Shown here in pieces: positions 16,870 through 25,454 of a DNA stretch of 64,000 nt. Source of the stretch: JAKAWQ01 sp963745975 (GTDB lineage: Bacteria > Pseudomonadota > Alphaproteobacteria > Acetobacterales > Acetobacteraceae); contig CAVUZJ010000005.1 in the NCBI GenBank assembly GCA_963745975.1, positions 248,001-312,000 of the forward strand. The letters are read 5' to 3'. The position numbers and the translations under genes are program-made. Every line of letters starts with the position of its first letter. Position 1 is the first letter of the stretch. The notes under the pieces were generated by a model. It made no database searches, was not told the origin of the DNA, and was given only the letters and a program-made list of their open reading frames with translations.

Positions 16870-17358
16870 TCAGGGGTTGGGTGCGACCGCCGCGAAGCGC
16901 TGCATCGCCGCCGGGTCCTGCGCTGCGGCGAGCAGCTTCGGCCAGTCATCCGGCGGGTTGCCATGGGCCAGCATGCGGGCAAACACCGCGTAAGGATCGC
17001 TCGCGGCGCCGGCCTTGCGCAGCGTGTCGCGGTCGTTGACCCAGGCATAGACCACAATCCGCGACGTCGAATCGGCACGGAAGAACAGCCGGAACCGGTT
17101 GGCGCCGAACTTGGCACGGAACCAGTGCCGGTGCGCCGGGCCGAGCGTGTTGCCCTGCCGGAACTCGGCCGCCAGCGGGCCGCGCGGCACACGATCGAGC
17201 ATGAGATCGCGCAGGACGGCCAGCAGCTTGACGTTGGCGTTGCCCTGCCAGCCCGCCGGATCGGACTGCCGGGCACGCTCGGCCGCGGCAATCAGCCTGT
17301 CGAGCTGGTCGAGCAGCAGTGGGTGACCGGCCAGCCGCCAGCCGTGGCGTTGCAGCAA
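16870..17358 (-). CDS. yhaV: YhaV-family toxin (ribonuclease)
   Basis: 162 residues, RelE-superfamily mRNA interferase of the PrlF-YhaV type II toxin-antitoxin system. Signature stretches: GHPLLLDQLDRLIA, FRQGNTLGPAHRHWFRAKFG, RFRLFFRADSTSRIVVYAWV, and NPPDDWPKLLAAA at the end. Length and order match YhaV along the protein. The start is TTG at 17358, seven bases after the antitoxin stop; there is no in-frame ATG near it. Cotranscribed with the antitoxin gene upstream. The toxin would halt growth by cutting ribosome-associated mRNA; PrlF neutralises it. Confidence 0.88.
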   Translation of the reverse strand: MLQRHGWRLAGHPLLLDQLDRLIAAAERARQSDPAGWQGNANVKLLAVLRDLMLDRVPRGPLAAEFRQGNTLGPAHRHWFRAKFGANRFRLFFRADSTSRIVVYAWVNDRDTLRKAGAASDPYAVFARMLAHGNPPDDWPKLLAAAQDPAAMQRFAAVAPNP

Positions 17359-17365
17359 GGTCGGG

Positions 17366-17689
17366 CTACAGCGCCACCTCGCCGTCGATCGGCGTGTCGG
17401 GATCGATCTCCACCCCCTCCGTCGCTGCCGTCATGCAGGCGGCCAGCTCCGATGTGAACGGGACGAGGGCCTCCGGCCGGGCCGCGATATCGCGCTCAAG
17501 CAGGGCCAGGAACGGGGCCAGGGCCGGGTCCTCCTCCGGTTCGGCAGCGGCGTGAACGCTGACAGTGCCGTCCTCGACCCGGAAGGTGATACGGCCGCCA
17601 TAGCTGACGCCGAGCGCTCGGCGGATCGCCTTGGGCACGGTCGTCTGGCCTTTGGCGGTGATGGTGCAGACCTCTTCGATCACAGACAT
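17366..17689 (-). CDS. prlF: PrlF-family antitoxin (AbrB/SpoVT fold)
   Basis: 107 residues. The N-terminal swapped-hairpin DNA-binding domain reads CTITAKGQTTVPKAIRRAL with VSYGGRITFRVEDGTVSV; the acidic C-terminal half (EPEEDPALAPFLALLERDIA, then EIDPDTPIDGEVAL) is the expected toxin-binding part. It precedes yhaV in one operon. It likely represses its own promoter through the perfect inverted repeat 24 bp upstream (17713-17730). Located between the two copies of the maeB/methyltransferase duplication. Confidence 0.88.
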   Translation of the reverse strand: MSVIEEVCTITAKGQTTVPKAIRRALGVSYGGRITFRVEDGTVSVHAAAEPEEDPALAPFLALLERDIAARPEALVPFTSELAACMTAATEGVEIDPDTPIDGEVAL

Positions 17690-17712
17690 GGCTGGTCTCC
17701 TCGCGGCCCAAT

Positions 17713-17730
17713 GTAAGGCATCGTCCTTAC
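17713..17730. promoter_or_regulatory. Probable PrlF operator
   Basis: Perfect inverted repeat GTAAGG-catcgt-CCTTAC, 24 bp upstream of the prlF start codon. Autoregulation through a promoter-proximal palindrome is normal for AbrB-type antitoxins; binding is inferred. Confidence 0.55.
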
Positions 17731-17745
17731 CTTTGCCAGTCCTTT

Positions 17746-17847
17746 AGAGCGTGATGACCGAAGGCGGAATCGCCGTAGGTCTGAATCACGCGATAAGACA
17801 ATGACCTAGAACGGGATGGGTGAGCGCGAGCGATCCCATCCCTCTAG
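17746..17847. repeat. Dispersed intergenic repeat, full copy
   Basis: AGAGCGTGATGACCGAAGG start; terminal hairpin at 17806-17847, CTAGAACGGGATGGGT against a GATCCCATCCCTCTAG-like arm. It lies upstream of prlF, between the operator and the duplicated block. The rest of 17690-18010 shows no gene. Confidence 0.7.
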
Positions 17848-18009
17848 CGCCCCGGACCGCCAAAAGCGCTTGCCCGGCACGGCCTCGCGGGGGCCAGCTC
17901 GCGTCCAGGAAAAATTCTGACGGCGGCGGGAGGTGCAGTGACGTTGCCCCCGGCTTTTATCCAGCCAGGGCTGGAGCCTGGCCCGGTGATTTTGCTCGAA
18001 GACCCTGCC

Positions 18010-18588
18010 GCTCCGCCGGTCCTAGCCGGCGGAAGATCGTCACCACGCGAAAGCGGTGATTGGTCGATTTCACCATCCCGATGACCGCCTCGATCGCGAA
18101 CGCATCCTTGCGGTACATCGGCAGCACCTGGTCCAGCCAGACGATATGCGTTCCGGGCGAGACGCGCGCAATGCGCGGAGGACGGTGTTGCGCTTGACCA
18201 TCGTCGTCCGGTAGCGCTCCGCGTCCTCGACGCTGTAGGGCGGATCCGCCAGCACCAGATCGTAGGATTCCAGCGGAACGGCGCTCAGTTTCTGCGCGTC
18301 GTCGATGTAGGTCGGCTTGAGCTTGGGGTTGATATCGACCGTGTCGCCCGGCAGCGCCCCGAGATCGACCTTGCCCGAGAAGAGATGCAGCACCCGCCGC
18401 TTGTCCGGGAAGAGCGCGCGGATGCGGCGGAGATATCCCGCCGGGTAGCCGCCGTAATAGGCGGACTTCACCCGATAGTCGTTCCCCATGATCCAGGTGC
18501 CGACCACGCGGCCCTCCCCGGAGAGGAAGAGGCTGCGCGGAAACCCCGTCTCGCGGACGTAATTATCGATCCGGTCCTGCCACTGCAT
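18010..18588 (-). pseudogene. DNA-methyltransferase-like protein, copy 2 (frameshifted)
   Basis: Same protein as the one at 15590-16243 up to residue about 138. Relative to copy 1 (GACGCGCTGCAATGC), copy 2 reads GACGCGCGCAATGC: one T is missing near 18169, so HIVWLDQVLPMYRKDAF lies in another frame. The DPPY motif is intact before the break. ATG 18588 overlaps the maeB 3' end by about 25 bp, so the pair is translationally linked. Confidence 0.7.
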
Positions 18589-19002
18589 CGGCCGCCGCTT
18601 GCTCCCTCGCCCGCTCCTGCGCCGCGCGCACCATGATCGCGGTCACGTTGACGATCCCGCGCGCGGTCACACTCGGCACCAGCACGTTGAGCGGCTTGGC
18701 GAGCCCGAGCAGCAGCGGCCCCACGGTGAGCCCTTCCGCGGCCGCCTTCAGCATGTTGAAGGCAATGCTGGCGGCATCGAGATTGGGCATCACCAGGAGG
18801 TTGGCCGAGCCGGTGAGCCGCGCGTCCGGCACCGCGCGGTTGCGGATCGCCTCCGAGAGTGCCGCGTCCGCCTGCATCTCGCCGTCGATCTCGAGATCGG
18901 GCGCGCGGGCGCGGATCATGGCGAGCGCCGCCCGCATCTTCCGCGCCGAATCCGAGCGCGAGCCTCCGAAGTTCGAATGGGAGAGCAGTGCCGCCTTCGG
19001 CA
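18010..19002. repeat. About 1-kb segmental duplication, copy 2 (in place)
   Basis: Matches about 15670-16660. Here the maeB part continues into the full gene, so this is likely the original location. Confidence 0.8.
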
Positions 19003-20879
19003 CCACGCCGAAATTCTGCATCGCGGTCGCCGCCAGCATCGTCATCTCGGTGATCTGCTCGGCCGTCGGATCGAGGATCATCTGCGTGTCGCAGACGAAG
19101 AGCGAGCCGTTGCGCAGGATGAGCACCGAGAGCGCATAGACCCGCGTCGCCTCGGCCAGCCGCGGCACCAGCGGCAGCGCGTGCTGCATGTGCCGCCACC
19201 ACTCCCCCGTCCCGCCGCAGATCGCGGCATCGACGCGCCCGGCATTGAGCAGCATCGCGGCGAGCACCGTGCCGATGCGCCGCAACCGCACGGCGGCGTC
19301 CGCCGGCGGGATGCCGTGCCGGCCGATCAGCCGCTCGTAGTCCGGCAGCAGCGCCTCGATCAGCGCCGAATCGGCGGCGGCGTCGAGCACTTCCACGTTC
19401 TCGCCGATGCGCAAGCCGGAGCCCCAGCTCGCGCACGCGCTCGGCGATCACCCCGCGCCTGCCCACCAAAACCGGGATCGCCAGCCCCTCGTCGAGCACC
19501 GTCTGCACCGCGCGCAGCACGCGCTCGTCCTCGCCCTCGGCGTAGGCCACACGCTTCGGCGCGCTGCGGGCGGTATGGAACACGGGATGCATCAGCGCGC
19601 CGGAGCGGAACGCGAAGCGCTCGAGGTCCCGGCGATAGGAGGCGCAGTCGGCGAGCGGCCGCCGCGCCACGCCGCTCTTCATCGCCGCCTCGGCGACCGC
19701 CGGCGCGATCTCGAGGATCAGCCGCGGATCGAAGGGTTTCGGGATGATGTAGTCGGGGCCGAACAGCGGCGCCGCGCCGCCGTACGCCGCCGCGACCGCC
19801 TCGCTCGCCTCCATCCGCGCGAGCCCGGCCAGCGCCTCCACCGCGGCGATCTCCATCCCCTGGTCGATCGTGCGCGCGCCGACATCGAGCGCGCCGCGAA
19901 AGACGAAGGGAAAGACGAGCACGTTGTTGACCTGGTTCGGATAGTCCGAGCGCCCGGTCGCGACGATCGCATCCGGCCGCGCCGCAAGCACCAGCTCGGG
20001 CATGATCTCGGGCTCGGGGTTGGCGAGTGCGAGGATCAGCGGGCGGGCGGCGAATTTCGCCAGCCACTCGGGCTTCAGCACGCGCGGCGCCGAGAGGCCG
20101 AGGAACACGTCCACGCCGTCGAGCACCTCCTCGAGCCGCCGCGCCGGCGTTTCTCTAGCGTAACGGACGAGATTCTCGCCCTCGAGCCCCGCCCGCCCGC
20201 CATGCACCACGCCCTTGATGTCGGTGAGCGTGACGTTCCCGGGCTTGAGCCCCATCGCGACCAGGAGGTCGATCGTGGCGAGCGCCGCCGCGCCCGCGCC
20301 CGAGGTGACGAGCTTCGCCTCCTCCAGCCGCTTCTCCTGCAGGAGAAGCCCGTTGCGCACCGCCGCCGCCACCGTGATCGCGGTGCCGTGCTGGTCGTCG
20401 TGAAAAACCGGAATGCCCATCCGCCGCCGCAGCGCCGTCTCGATCGCGAAGCACTCGGGCGCCTTGATGTCCTCGAGGTTGATCGCGCCGAACGTCGGCT
20501 CCAGCGCCGCCACCACCTCGACGAAGCGCTCGGGGTCGGCGGCGTCCACCTCGATGTCGAACACGTCGATGCCGGCGAACTTCTTGAAGAGGACCGCCTT
20601 GCCCTCCATCACCGGCTTCGCCGCCAGCGGCCCGATATTGCCGAGCCCGAGCACCGCGCTGCCGTTGGTGATCACCGCCACCAGGTTGCCGCGCGTGGTA
20701 TAGTCGTAGGCGGAGGCCGGATCGGCCGCGATCGCGAGCGAAGCGGCCGCCACCCCCGGCGAATAGGCGAGGGCCAGGTCGTGCTGCGTCGCCATCCGCT
20801 TGGTCGGCTCGATGGTGAGCTTTCCCGGCTGCGGCAGCCGGTGATAGTCGAGCGCTTCCTTGCGAATGGTCTCGTCCAT
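18563..20879 (-). pseudogene. maeB: NADP-malic enzyme with phosphotransacetylase-like domain, single frameshift
   Basis: MaeB type: oxidative decarboxylation of malate to pyruvate. From ATG 20879: the malic N-terminal domain (GKLTIEPTKRMATQHDLALA, AYSPGVAAASLAI, GIDVFDIEVDA), metal-binding FHDDQHGTAI, the NAD(P) domain (TSGAGAAALATIDLL, GRSDYPNQVNNVLVFPFVFR), then the PTA-like regulatory domain (RVAYAEGEDERVLRAVQ and following). At about 19412 the frame shifts by one base between RVRELGL and RIGENVEVLDAAAD; the second frame then runs intact to AGPDR at 18563. In a conserved core gene this is probably a sequencing error. Acetyl-CoA is a common inhibitor via the PTA domain. Confidence 0.85.
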
Positions 20880-20971
20880 CGCTCACTCCTGCCGTAACGG
20901 CGGGACCATCGGCGGAACGGCCCGCCCTGGCAATGGAGCAGCCGGCAACGGAGGGTCGCAATTTGGCGGAT

Positions 20972-21057
20972 TGGTGCGGTCGAGAAGACTCGAACTTCCA
21001 CGGGGTTTCCCCCACAAGCACCTCAAGCTTGCGCGTCTACCATTCCGCCACGACCGC
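20972..21057 (-). tRNA. tRNA-Leu (anticodon GAG)
   Basis: On the minus strand: acceptor GCGGTCG pairing with CGACCGC, discriminator A and encoded CCA (20972-20974). The anticodon stem CAAGC/GCTTG encloses loop TTGAGGT with GAG at 21022-21024. A long variable arm (GTGGGGGAAACCCCGT) marks a class II tRNA; GTTCGAGTC is the T arm. It reads CUC/CUU leucine codons. 86 nt including CCA. Confidence 0.95.
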
Positions 21058-21126
21058 CCGCACGGACGGGCCCCCGGCGCGCGGTTGCGCCGGAAACCCG
21101 GAGGCAGGCGATATAGCGGATGCCAT

Positions 21127-21801
21127 TTGACCCTTCAATTGCCGCCGGACCCGGCATTCGAGCGCGCCGCCGCCCTCGTTCCCTACGAAGAGGCGCTCGC
21201 CCGGATGGAGGCGCGCGCGGCCGCCATCCGTGCGGGCACCGAGCGCGAGCTCGTCTGGCTCCTCGAGCACCCCTCCCTCTACACCGCCGGCACCTCGGCC
21301 CGCGCCGAGGACCTCACCGCCCCCGGGCGGTTTCCCGTCTTCCGCACCGGCCGCGGCGGCCAATGGACCTATCACGGCCCCGGCCAGCGCATCGCCTACG
21401 TGATGCTCGACCTCGCCCGCGCGCACGGAACTCTGCCGCCGCGCGACGCTCGCGCCTACGTCCACGCGCTCGAGGAGTGGGTGATGCGCGCGCTCGCCCG
21501 GCTCGGCGTCGCGGCCGAGCGGCGGGAGGACCGCATCGGCCTCTGGGTGAAAGACGAGGGAGGGGAGAAAAAAATCGCGGCGATCGGGGTCCGCCTCAGC
21601 CGCTGGGTCAGCTCGCACGGCGTCGCCGTCAACCTCGCCCCCGACCTCGCCCATTACCAGGGCATCGTTCCCTGCGGCATCCGCGAGCACGGCGTCACCA
21701 GCCTCGCCGCCCTCGGCCGCCCCGCCACCATGGAGGATCTCGACGCCGCGCTGCTCGCTGCCTGGCCCGAAATCTTCGGCGACGGCGCCCAACGAGAATA
21801 A
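21127..21801 (+). CDS. lipB: Octanoyl-[acyl-carrier-protein]:protein octanoyltransferase
   Basis: 224 residues. Transfers octanoate from ACP to lipoyl domains, first step of lipoate synthesis. Signatures: LVWLLEHPSLYTAGTSA, FRTGRGGQWTYHGPGQRIAY, KIAAIGVRLSRWVSSHGVAV (catalytic Lys region) and IVPCGIREHGVTSL with the active-site Cys. No in-frame ATG exists near the start; TTG at 21127 (LTLQLPPDPAFE) is the likely initiator, with GGAGG about 25 bases upstream, so the start is weakly supported. Convergent with the acylphosphatase operon. Confidence 0.9.
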   Translation: MTLQLPPDPAFERAAALVPYEEALARMEARAAAIRAGTERELVWLLEHPSLYTAGTSARAEDLTAPGRFPVFRTGRGGQWTYHGPGQRIAYVMLDLARAHGTLPPRDARAYVHALEEWVMRALARLGVAAERREDRIGLWVKDEGGEKKIAAIGVRLSRWVSSHGVAVNLAPDLAHYQGIVPCGIREHGVTSLAALGRPATMEDLDAALLAAWPEIFGDGAQRE

Positions 21802-21868
21802 TTGGCATTCGCAAAACCGTCCGATCCCCCCCTAGATGGGCCAGATCGTGGGTACCCAGCGAAACGCT

Positions 21869-22135
21869 CTATCGCCGAAAGAACCCCGGATCCGCCGGCG
21901 GCTCCGTCCATTCCTCGGTGATGCTGACGACCTCGGCGCCCCTCGGGCCGCGCCGGCACGCGCGCAGCATCTCCTCGACCGCCGCCTCCTCGCCTGCCAC
22001 CAGCGCCTCGACCAGCCCGTCCCCGCGGTTGCGCACCCAGCCAACGACGCCGAGCCGCCGCGCCCGCACCACCATCCAGTCGCGGTAGCCCACGCCCTGC
22101 ACGCGCCCGGCGATGACGAGCAGCCGCGCCCTCAC
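21869..22135 (-). CDS. acyP: Acylphosphatase
   Basis: 88 residues. Hydrolyses acyl phosphates. The ACP signature is intact: VIAGRVQGVGYRDWM (catalytic Arg) and VVGWVRNRGDGLVEALVAGE (catalytic Asn). The GTG start at 22135 overlaps the upstream stop by 4 bp (GTGA), setting the start. Last gene of the response regulator-kinase-AsmA-ATP12-acylphosphatase operon. Confidence 0.88.
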   Translation of the reverse strand: MRARLLVIAGRVQGVGYRDWMVVRARRLGVVGWVRNRGDGLVEALVAGEEAAVEEMLRACRRGPRGAEVVSITEEWTEPPADPGFFRR

Positions 22136-22848
22136 GCAAGCTCCCCGGCGAGCGCCACGAAGCGCGCCGCAACCGCGATCTCCGCGCCGACCGCTTCCCG
22201 CCGCTCCGCCGCCTCCCGATCCTCGCCCCACATCTCCGCCTGGAAGCTCTCGTCGAGAAACGCAGCCTTTGCCGCCTCCGCGGGGCCGAGCCGGCCCCGC
22301 ACCAGCGCGAGCCCGAGGACGAGGCTGCCGAGCGCCGGCACGGCGAGCCCGAGTGCCGCGAGGCAAGGCACGCTCGCCGCTCCGACGGCGCGGTCAAGCG
22401 CCTCCAGCGCCGCCGGGTCCTGCTTGAGCGGCATCACGCCGCTTGCCACCAGGAGCCGCGCCTCCAGCTCGCGCGCCGCCCACTCGAGCCAGGGCTGCCA
22501 CGCCGCCTCCTGCCGTTGCACCAGCGCCTCCGGCGCCGCCGCGCGATAGCAGAGCAGATCGGTCTTCCCGTAAGCCGCCACCGCGGCCGCCGTCGGCCCC
22601 TTCGCCGGCGCGATCCGCTCTTGCGCCGTCGCCGCGAGCCGGGTCAGCGGAAGGTCCTCCGGGCGGATCGCCTCGCCCACGGGCCGGCTCTCCCATTCCC
22701 GGGCGATCGCCTCGGCCAGCTCCCGCGTCGCCGTCGCGAGCGTCGCCCCGCCCGGCAATCGGACCGGCCGCCCGTCCAGAAGCACCGCGAACCCGCCCGC
22801 CTCCGGCACCGCGCGCGCCTCCCGCCAAAGGCGCCGCGTCCCTTTCAT
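22132..22848 (-). CDS. ATP12-family F1-ATPase assembly chaperone
   Basis: 238 residues. Starts KGTRRLWREARAVPEAGGFAV then LLDGRPVRLPGGATLAT, both typical of ATP12 proteins (bind the F1 alpha subunit before assembly). The middle has RLAATAQERIAPAKGPTAAA and GKTDLLCYRAAAPEALVQRQ. ATP12 homologues are a mark of alphaproteobacteria and mitochondria. Its start overlaps the AsmA stop by 4 bp and its stop overlaps the acylphosphatase start by 4 bp. Confidence 0.87.
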   Translation of the reverse strand: MKGTRRLWREARAVPEAGGFAVLLDGRPVRLPGGATLATATRELAEAIAREWESRPVGEAIRPEDLPLTRLAATAQERIAPAKGPTAAAVAAYGKTDLLCYRAAAPEALVQRQEAAWQPWLEWAARELEARLLVASGVMPLKQDPAALEALDRAVGAASVPCLAALGLAVPALGSLVLGLALVRGRLGPAEAAKAAFLDESFQAEMWGEDREAAERREAVGAEIAVAARFVALAGELA

Positions 22849-25454
22849 TGGTGAAAGAGCCCGCGCAGCAGATTGAGCGGGCTGTTCGGCTGCCCACTCT
22901 TCCCGCCCGGGGCCGAAGGCGCCGGCGCCGCCGCCGGCGGGGCCGGCCCCGGCTGGCCGAACCGGGCGAGCGCGAGCGCGGGCTCGCAGGCCGGAACCGC
23001 GGCGGCCGGCGCGCCCCGCAGCGCGCCCAGAAGCTGCGCCAGCGCGCCCTCCGGCTTGGCGGCATTGGAAACCGCGCCGCCCGCATCCGGCCCGACCTTG
23101 GGTGCGAGGAACGTCCCGCCCACGCGCACCGGCAGCGAGATCGCATTGGCCCCGTACTGGTACGAAGGATCGAGCTGGAGCGCCAGCGTCTCCGGCCCAA
23201 GGGCCAGGCTCCCCCCGCCGGTCAGCGTCAGCCGCGACGCCTCGAGCAGCAGCGTCCCCACGGTCCCGGTCCCTCCGGCGAAATCGAGCCGGCCGGCGAA
23301 GCAGCGAACCTGGCTCTGCCCGGAGCCCAGCAGCTCGGGAGGCACATTGGCGGCGCTCAGCACCGAGCCGAGCAGGGCGGTGACGACCCGGTTGTCCACG
23401 CTCCCGCCCGCCATCGCGACGCCCACCGCGCCGTTGAGCCCGGCCGCGATCGCCTGCGGCGATGAGCCGGCGCCGCTCAGCCGCGCCTGCACCTGGATCG
23501 TCCCGCTCGCCTCCGCCGGCAGCCCGAAGGCGGCGAGCAGGGGGCTCAGCGCCAGCGCCGGCGCATTCAGGGTCATTCCGACCTGCGGTGGAGCCTTCGC
23601 CGCTGGCGCGCTCGCCGAGGCGGTGAGCGCCACATGCCCGCCCGGCGCCTGGAGGCCGAAGGGGTCGAGCGTGAAGTGCCCGTCCTTGAGCGCGAGCTTG
23701 CCCGCGACGTTGCCGTAGGTCACGCCGCCCACGGTGAGGCTCTGGGCGCCGAGGCTCACATCGGCATCAGCGGCATCGAGCAGCGCGAAGGGGATCGGCG
23801 TCGCCGGAATGAGCCCGGGCGGCCCTTCCGCCACGCCAGCCGGCGGAACCGGCGGCGGCGCGGGCGGCGCAACCGGCCTCGCGCCCGGCGCCTGTCCGGC
23901 GGTGGCGAACGCCTTCTTGAGCGCATCGAGGTCGAGCTTGCTCGAGGTCAGCGCCGCGCTCACCGAAGGCCGCGCACCGGCGAGCGCCAGCGTCGCCTCG
24001 CCGGAAAGATCGCCTTGCGGCACCGTGAGCGAGAAGTCCGAGATTTTCACCCATTGCCGCCAGCCCGTCTCCGCGTCCGCGATCTGGCCCGAGAGCACGA
24101 TCTGGGAGAGCGAAGGCAGGGGCCGGCCGGCAAGCGGGGCGAGTGCCGCGACGTCGGGCACTTGCAGCGAGACGGCGAGGTTCGCGCCCGCCAGCCGCGC
24201 CGGCTCCGTCATCGTCCCCGAGATCGCGAGGTCGGCGCCGGCGGCCGCGGCATGGATCGCGACCGGCCAGGGCGTGGCCGGAGGCGGCCCGAACCCGGCC
24301 GGGAGGAGTGCTGCCGGCGGGCCCAAGGTCGCGTCGAACGAGAACGCCGCCTTGCCCACCGCGCCCGCGAGCGTGAGCTTGCAGGGCTGGTCGAGCGCCG
24401 GGGCGGTGAAGGAGAGCCCGGTGAGCGTAAGGCCGGGTTCGAGCGTGCCGAGGTCCGACGCGCCCACGTCGAGCGAGAGGTCGCTGATCGCGGGCCGCCC
24501 GGCCCCGGAATCGACGAGGTCGGTGGCGAGCGTCACACCGTGCAGCGCGGGCAGCTTGCGGCCGGGAAAGAGCGGCGCCAGCGCCTCGAGCGCCGGCAGC
24601 TTGGCCTGGAGCGCGAACCGATAGCCTCGCCCCGCGGCAGGATCCGCGACACTCCCATCGAGCGCGAGCGTCGCCTGGCCCAGCGTGGCGGCGAGCCGCA
24701 CCGGCCAGGGCGGCCCGCCGCCCGCTCGCGCGAGGCGCGCAAGCGGGCCGGTCTGGCCGCGGAGCGTGAAGGGCAGCCCGGCATAGCCTGCGTCGGCCGC
24801 GAGCGTCATGGGCGCCGTGTCGCTCGCCGCGGTCGCCGTGAAGGAGCCGAGCGAAAGCGTCGCGTGCTGCCCGGTGCGGTCGTCCTGCCAGGAAAGCGTC
24901 CCGTCGGTGATCCGGATCGCGCGCACGTCCACCGCCACTGGGCGGGAGGGCCCGGAAGCCGCCGGCGCCGGCGCCGCCGCGCCCGTGCCTCCCGCCGCGG
25001 CCGGCAGCGCCGCGAAGGAAAGGTTGCTTTCGCCGGCCCGGTCGATCTCCAGCGCGATCACCGGCTGCACCAGGACGATGCGCCGGATCGCAAGCCTGCC
25101 GCCGAGCAGCGGGAGCAGTGCCGCCTGAATGTCGAGGCGCTTCAGCGTCGCCATCTCGGGGCGCGAGAAGCCCGGAGGATTGGCGAGCGCGACGTCCTCG
25201 GCCGAGATCGTCGGCGCGAGCGAGAGCGCGAGCGAGAGCGGCCCCTTGAGCGCGACCTGGCGGTGAAGCGTCCGGTCCAGCGCCTGCTCGATCTGCGGCT
25301 TGTAGGAATTCGGGTCGAACCGGGCAACGAAGACGCCAACCACGAGAACCGGCACGAGGATCACGACCGCGACCATGGCAAGCGCGATGCGGCGCATGCG
25401 CCGCCGCCGCCTCCGCGGAGCCGGATCGAAGGTCTTCGGCACGCCGCCGCTCAT
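22845..25454 (-). CDS. AsmA-family protein
   Basis: 869 residues. A basic N-terminus (RRRRRRMRRIALAMVAVVIL) leads into one membrane anchor, then FVARFDPNSYKPQIEQALDR and GRQVALKGPLSL-like sequence, the AsmA N-terminal signature. The long periplasmic part is a beta-rich bridge-like repeat region; the C-terminal AsmA domain includes ASGTIQVQARLSGAGSSPQA. These proteins are thought to carry phospholipid between membranes. Ala/Pro/Gly-rich linkers near residues 540-570. Within the five-gene overlapping operon. Confidence 0.85.
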   Translation of the reverse strand: MSGGVPKTFDPAPRRRRRRMRRIALAMVAVVILVPVLVVGVFVARFDPNSYKPQIEQALDRTLHRQVALKGPLSLALSLAPTISAEDVALANPPGFSRPEMATLKRLDIQAALLPLLGGRLAIRRIVLVQPVIALEIDRAGESNLSFAALPAAAGGTGAAAPAPAASGPSRPVAVDVRAIRITDGTLSWQDDRTGQHATLSLGSFTATAASDTAPMTLAADAGYAGLPFTLRGQTGPLARLARAGGGPPWPVRLAATLGQATLALDGSVADPAAGRGYRFALQAKLPALEALAPLFPGRKLPALHGVTLATDLVDSGAGRPAISDLSLDVGASDLGTLEPGLTLTGLSFTAPALDQPCKLTLAGAVGKAAFSFDATLGPPAALLPAGFGPPPATPWPVAIHAAAAGADLAISGTMTEPARLAGANLAVSLQVPDVAALAPLAGRPLPSLSQIVLSGQIADAETGWRQWVKISDFSLTVPQGDLSGEATLALAGARPSVSAALTSSKLDLDALKKAFATAGQAPGARPVAPPAPPPVPPAGVAEGPPGLIPATPIPFALLDAADADVSLGAQSLTVGGVTYGNVAGKLALKDGHFTLDPFGLQAPGGHVALTASASAPAAKAPPQVGMTLNAPALALSPLLAAFGLPAEASGTIQVQARLSGAGSSPQAIAAGLNGAVGVAMAGGSVDNRVVTALLGSVLSAANVPPELLGSGQSQVRCFAGRLDFAGGTGTVGTLLLEASRLTLTGGGSLALGPETLALQLDPSYQYGANAISLPVRVGGTFLAPKVGPDAGGAVSNAAKPEGALAQLLGALRGAPAAAVPACEPALALARFGQPGPAPPAAAPAPSAPGGKSGQPNSPLNLLRGLFHQ

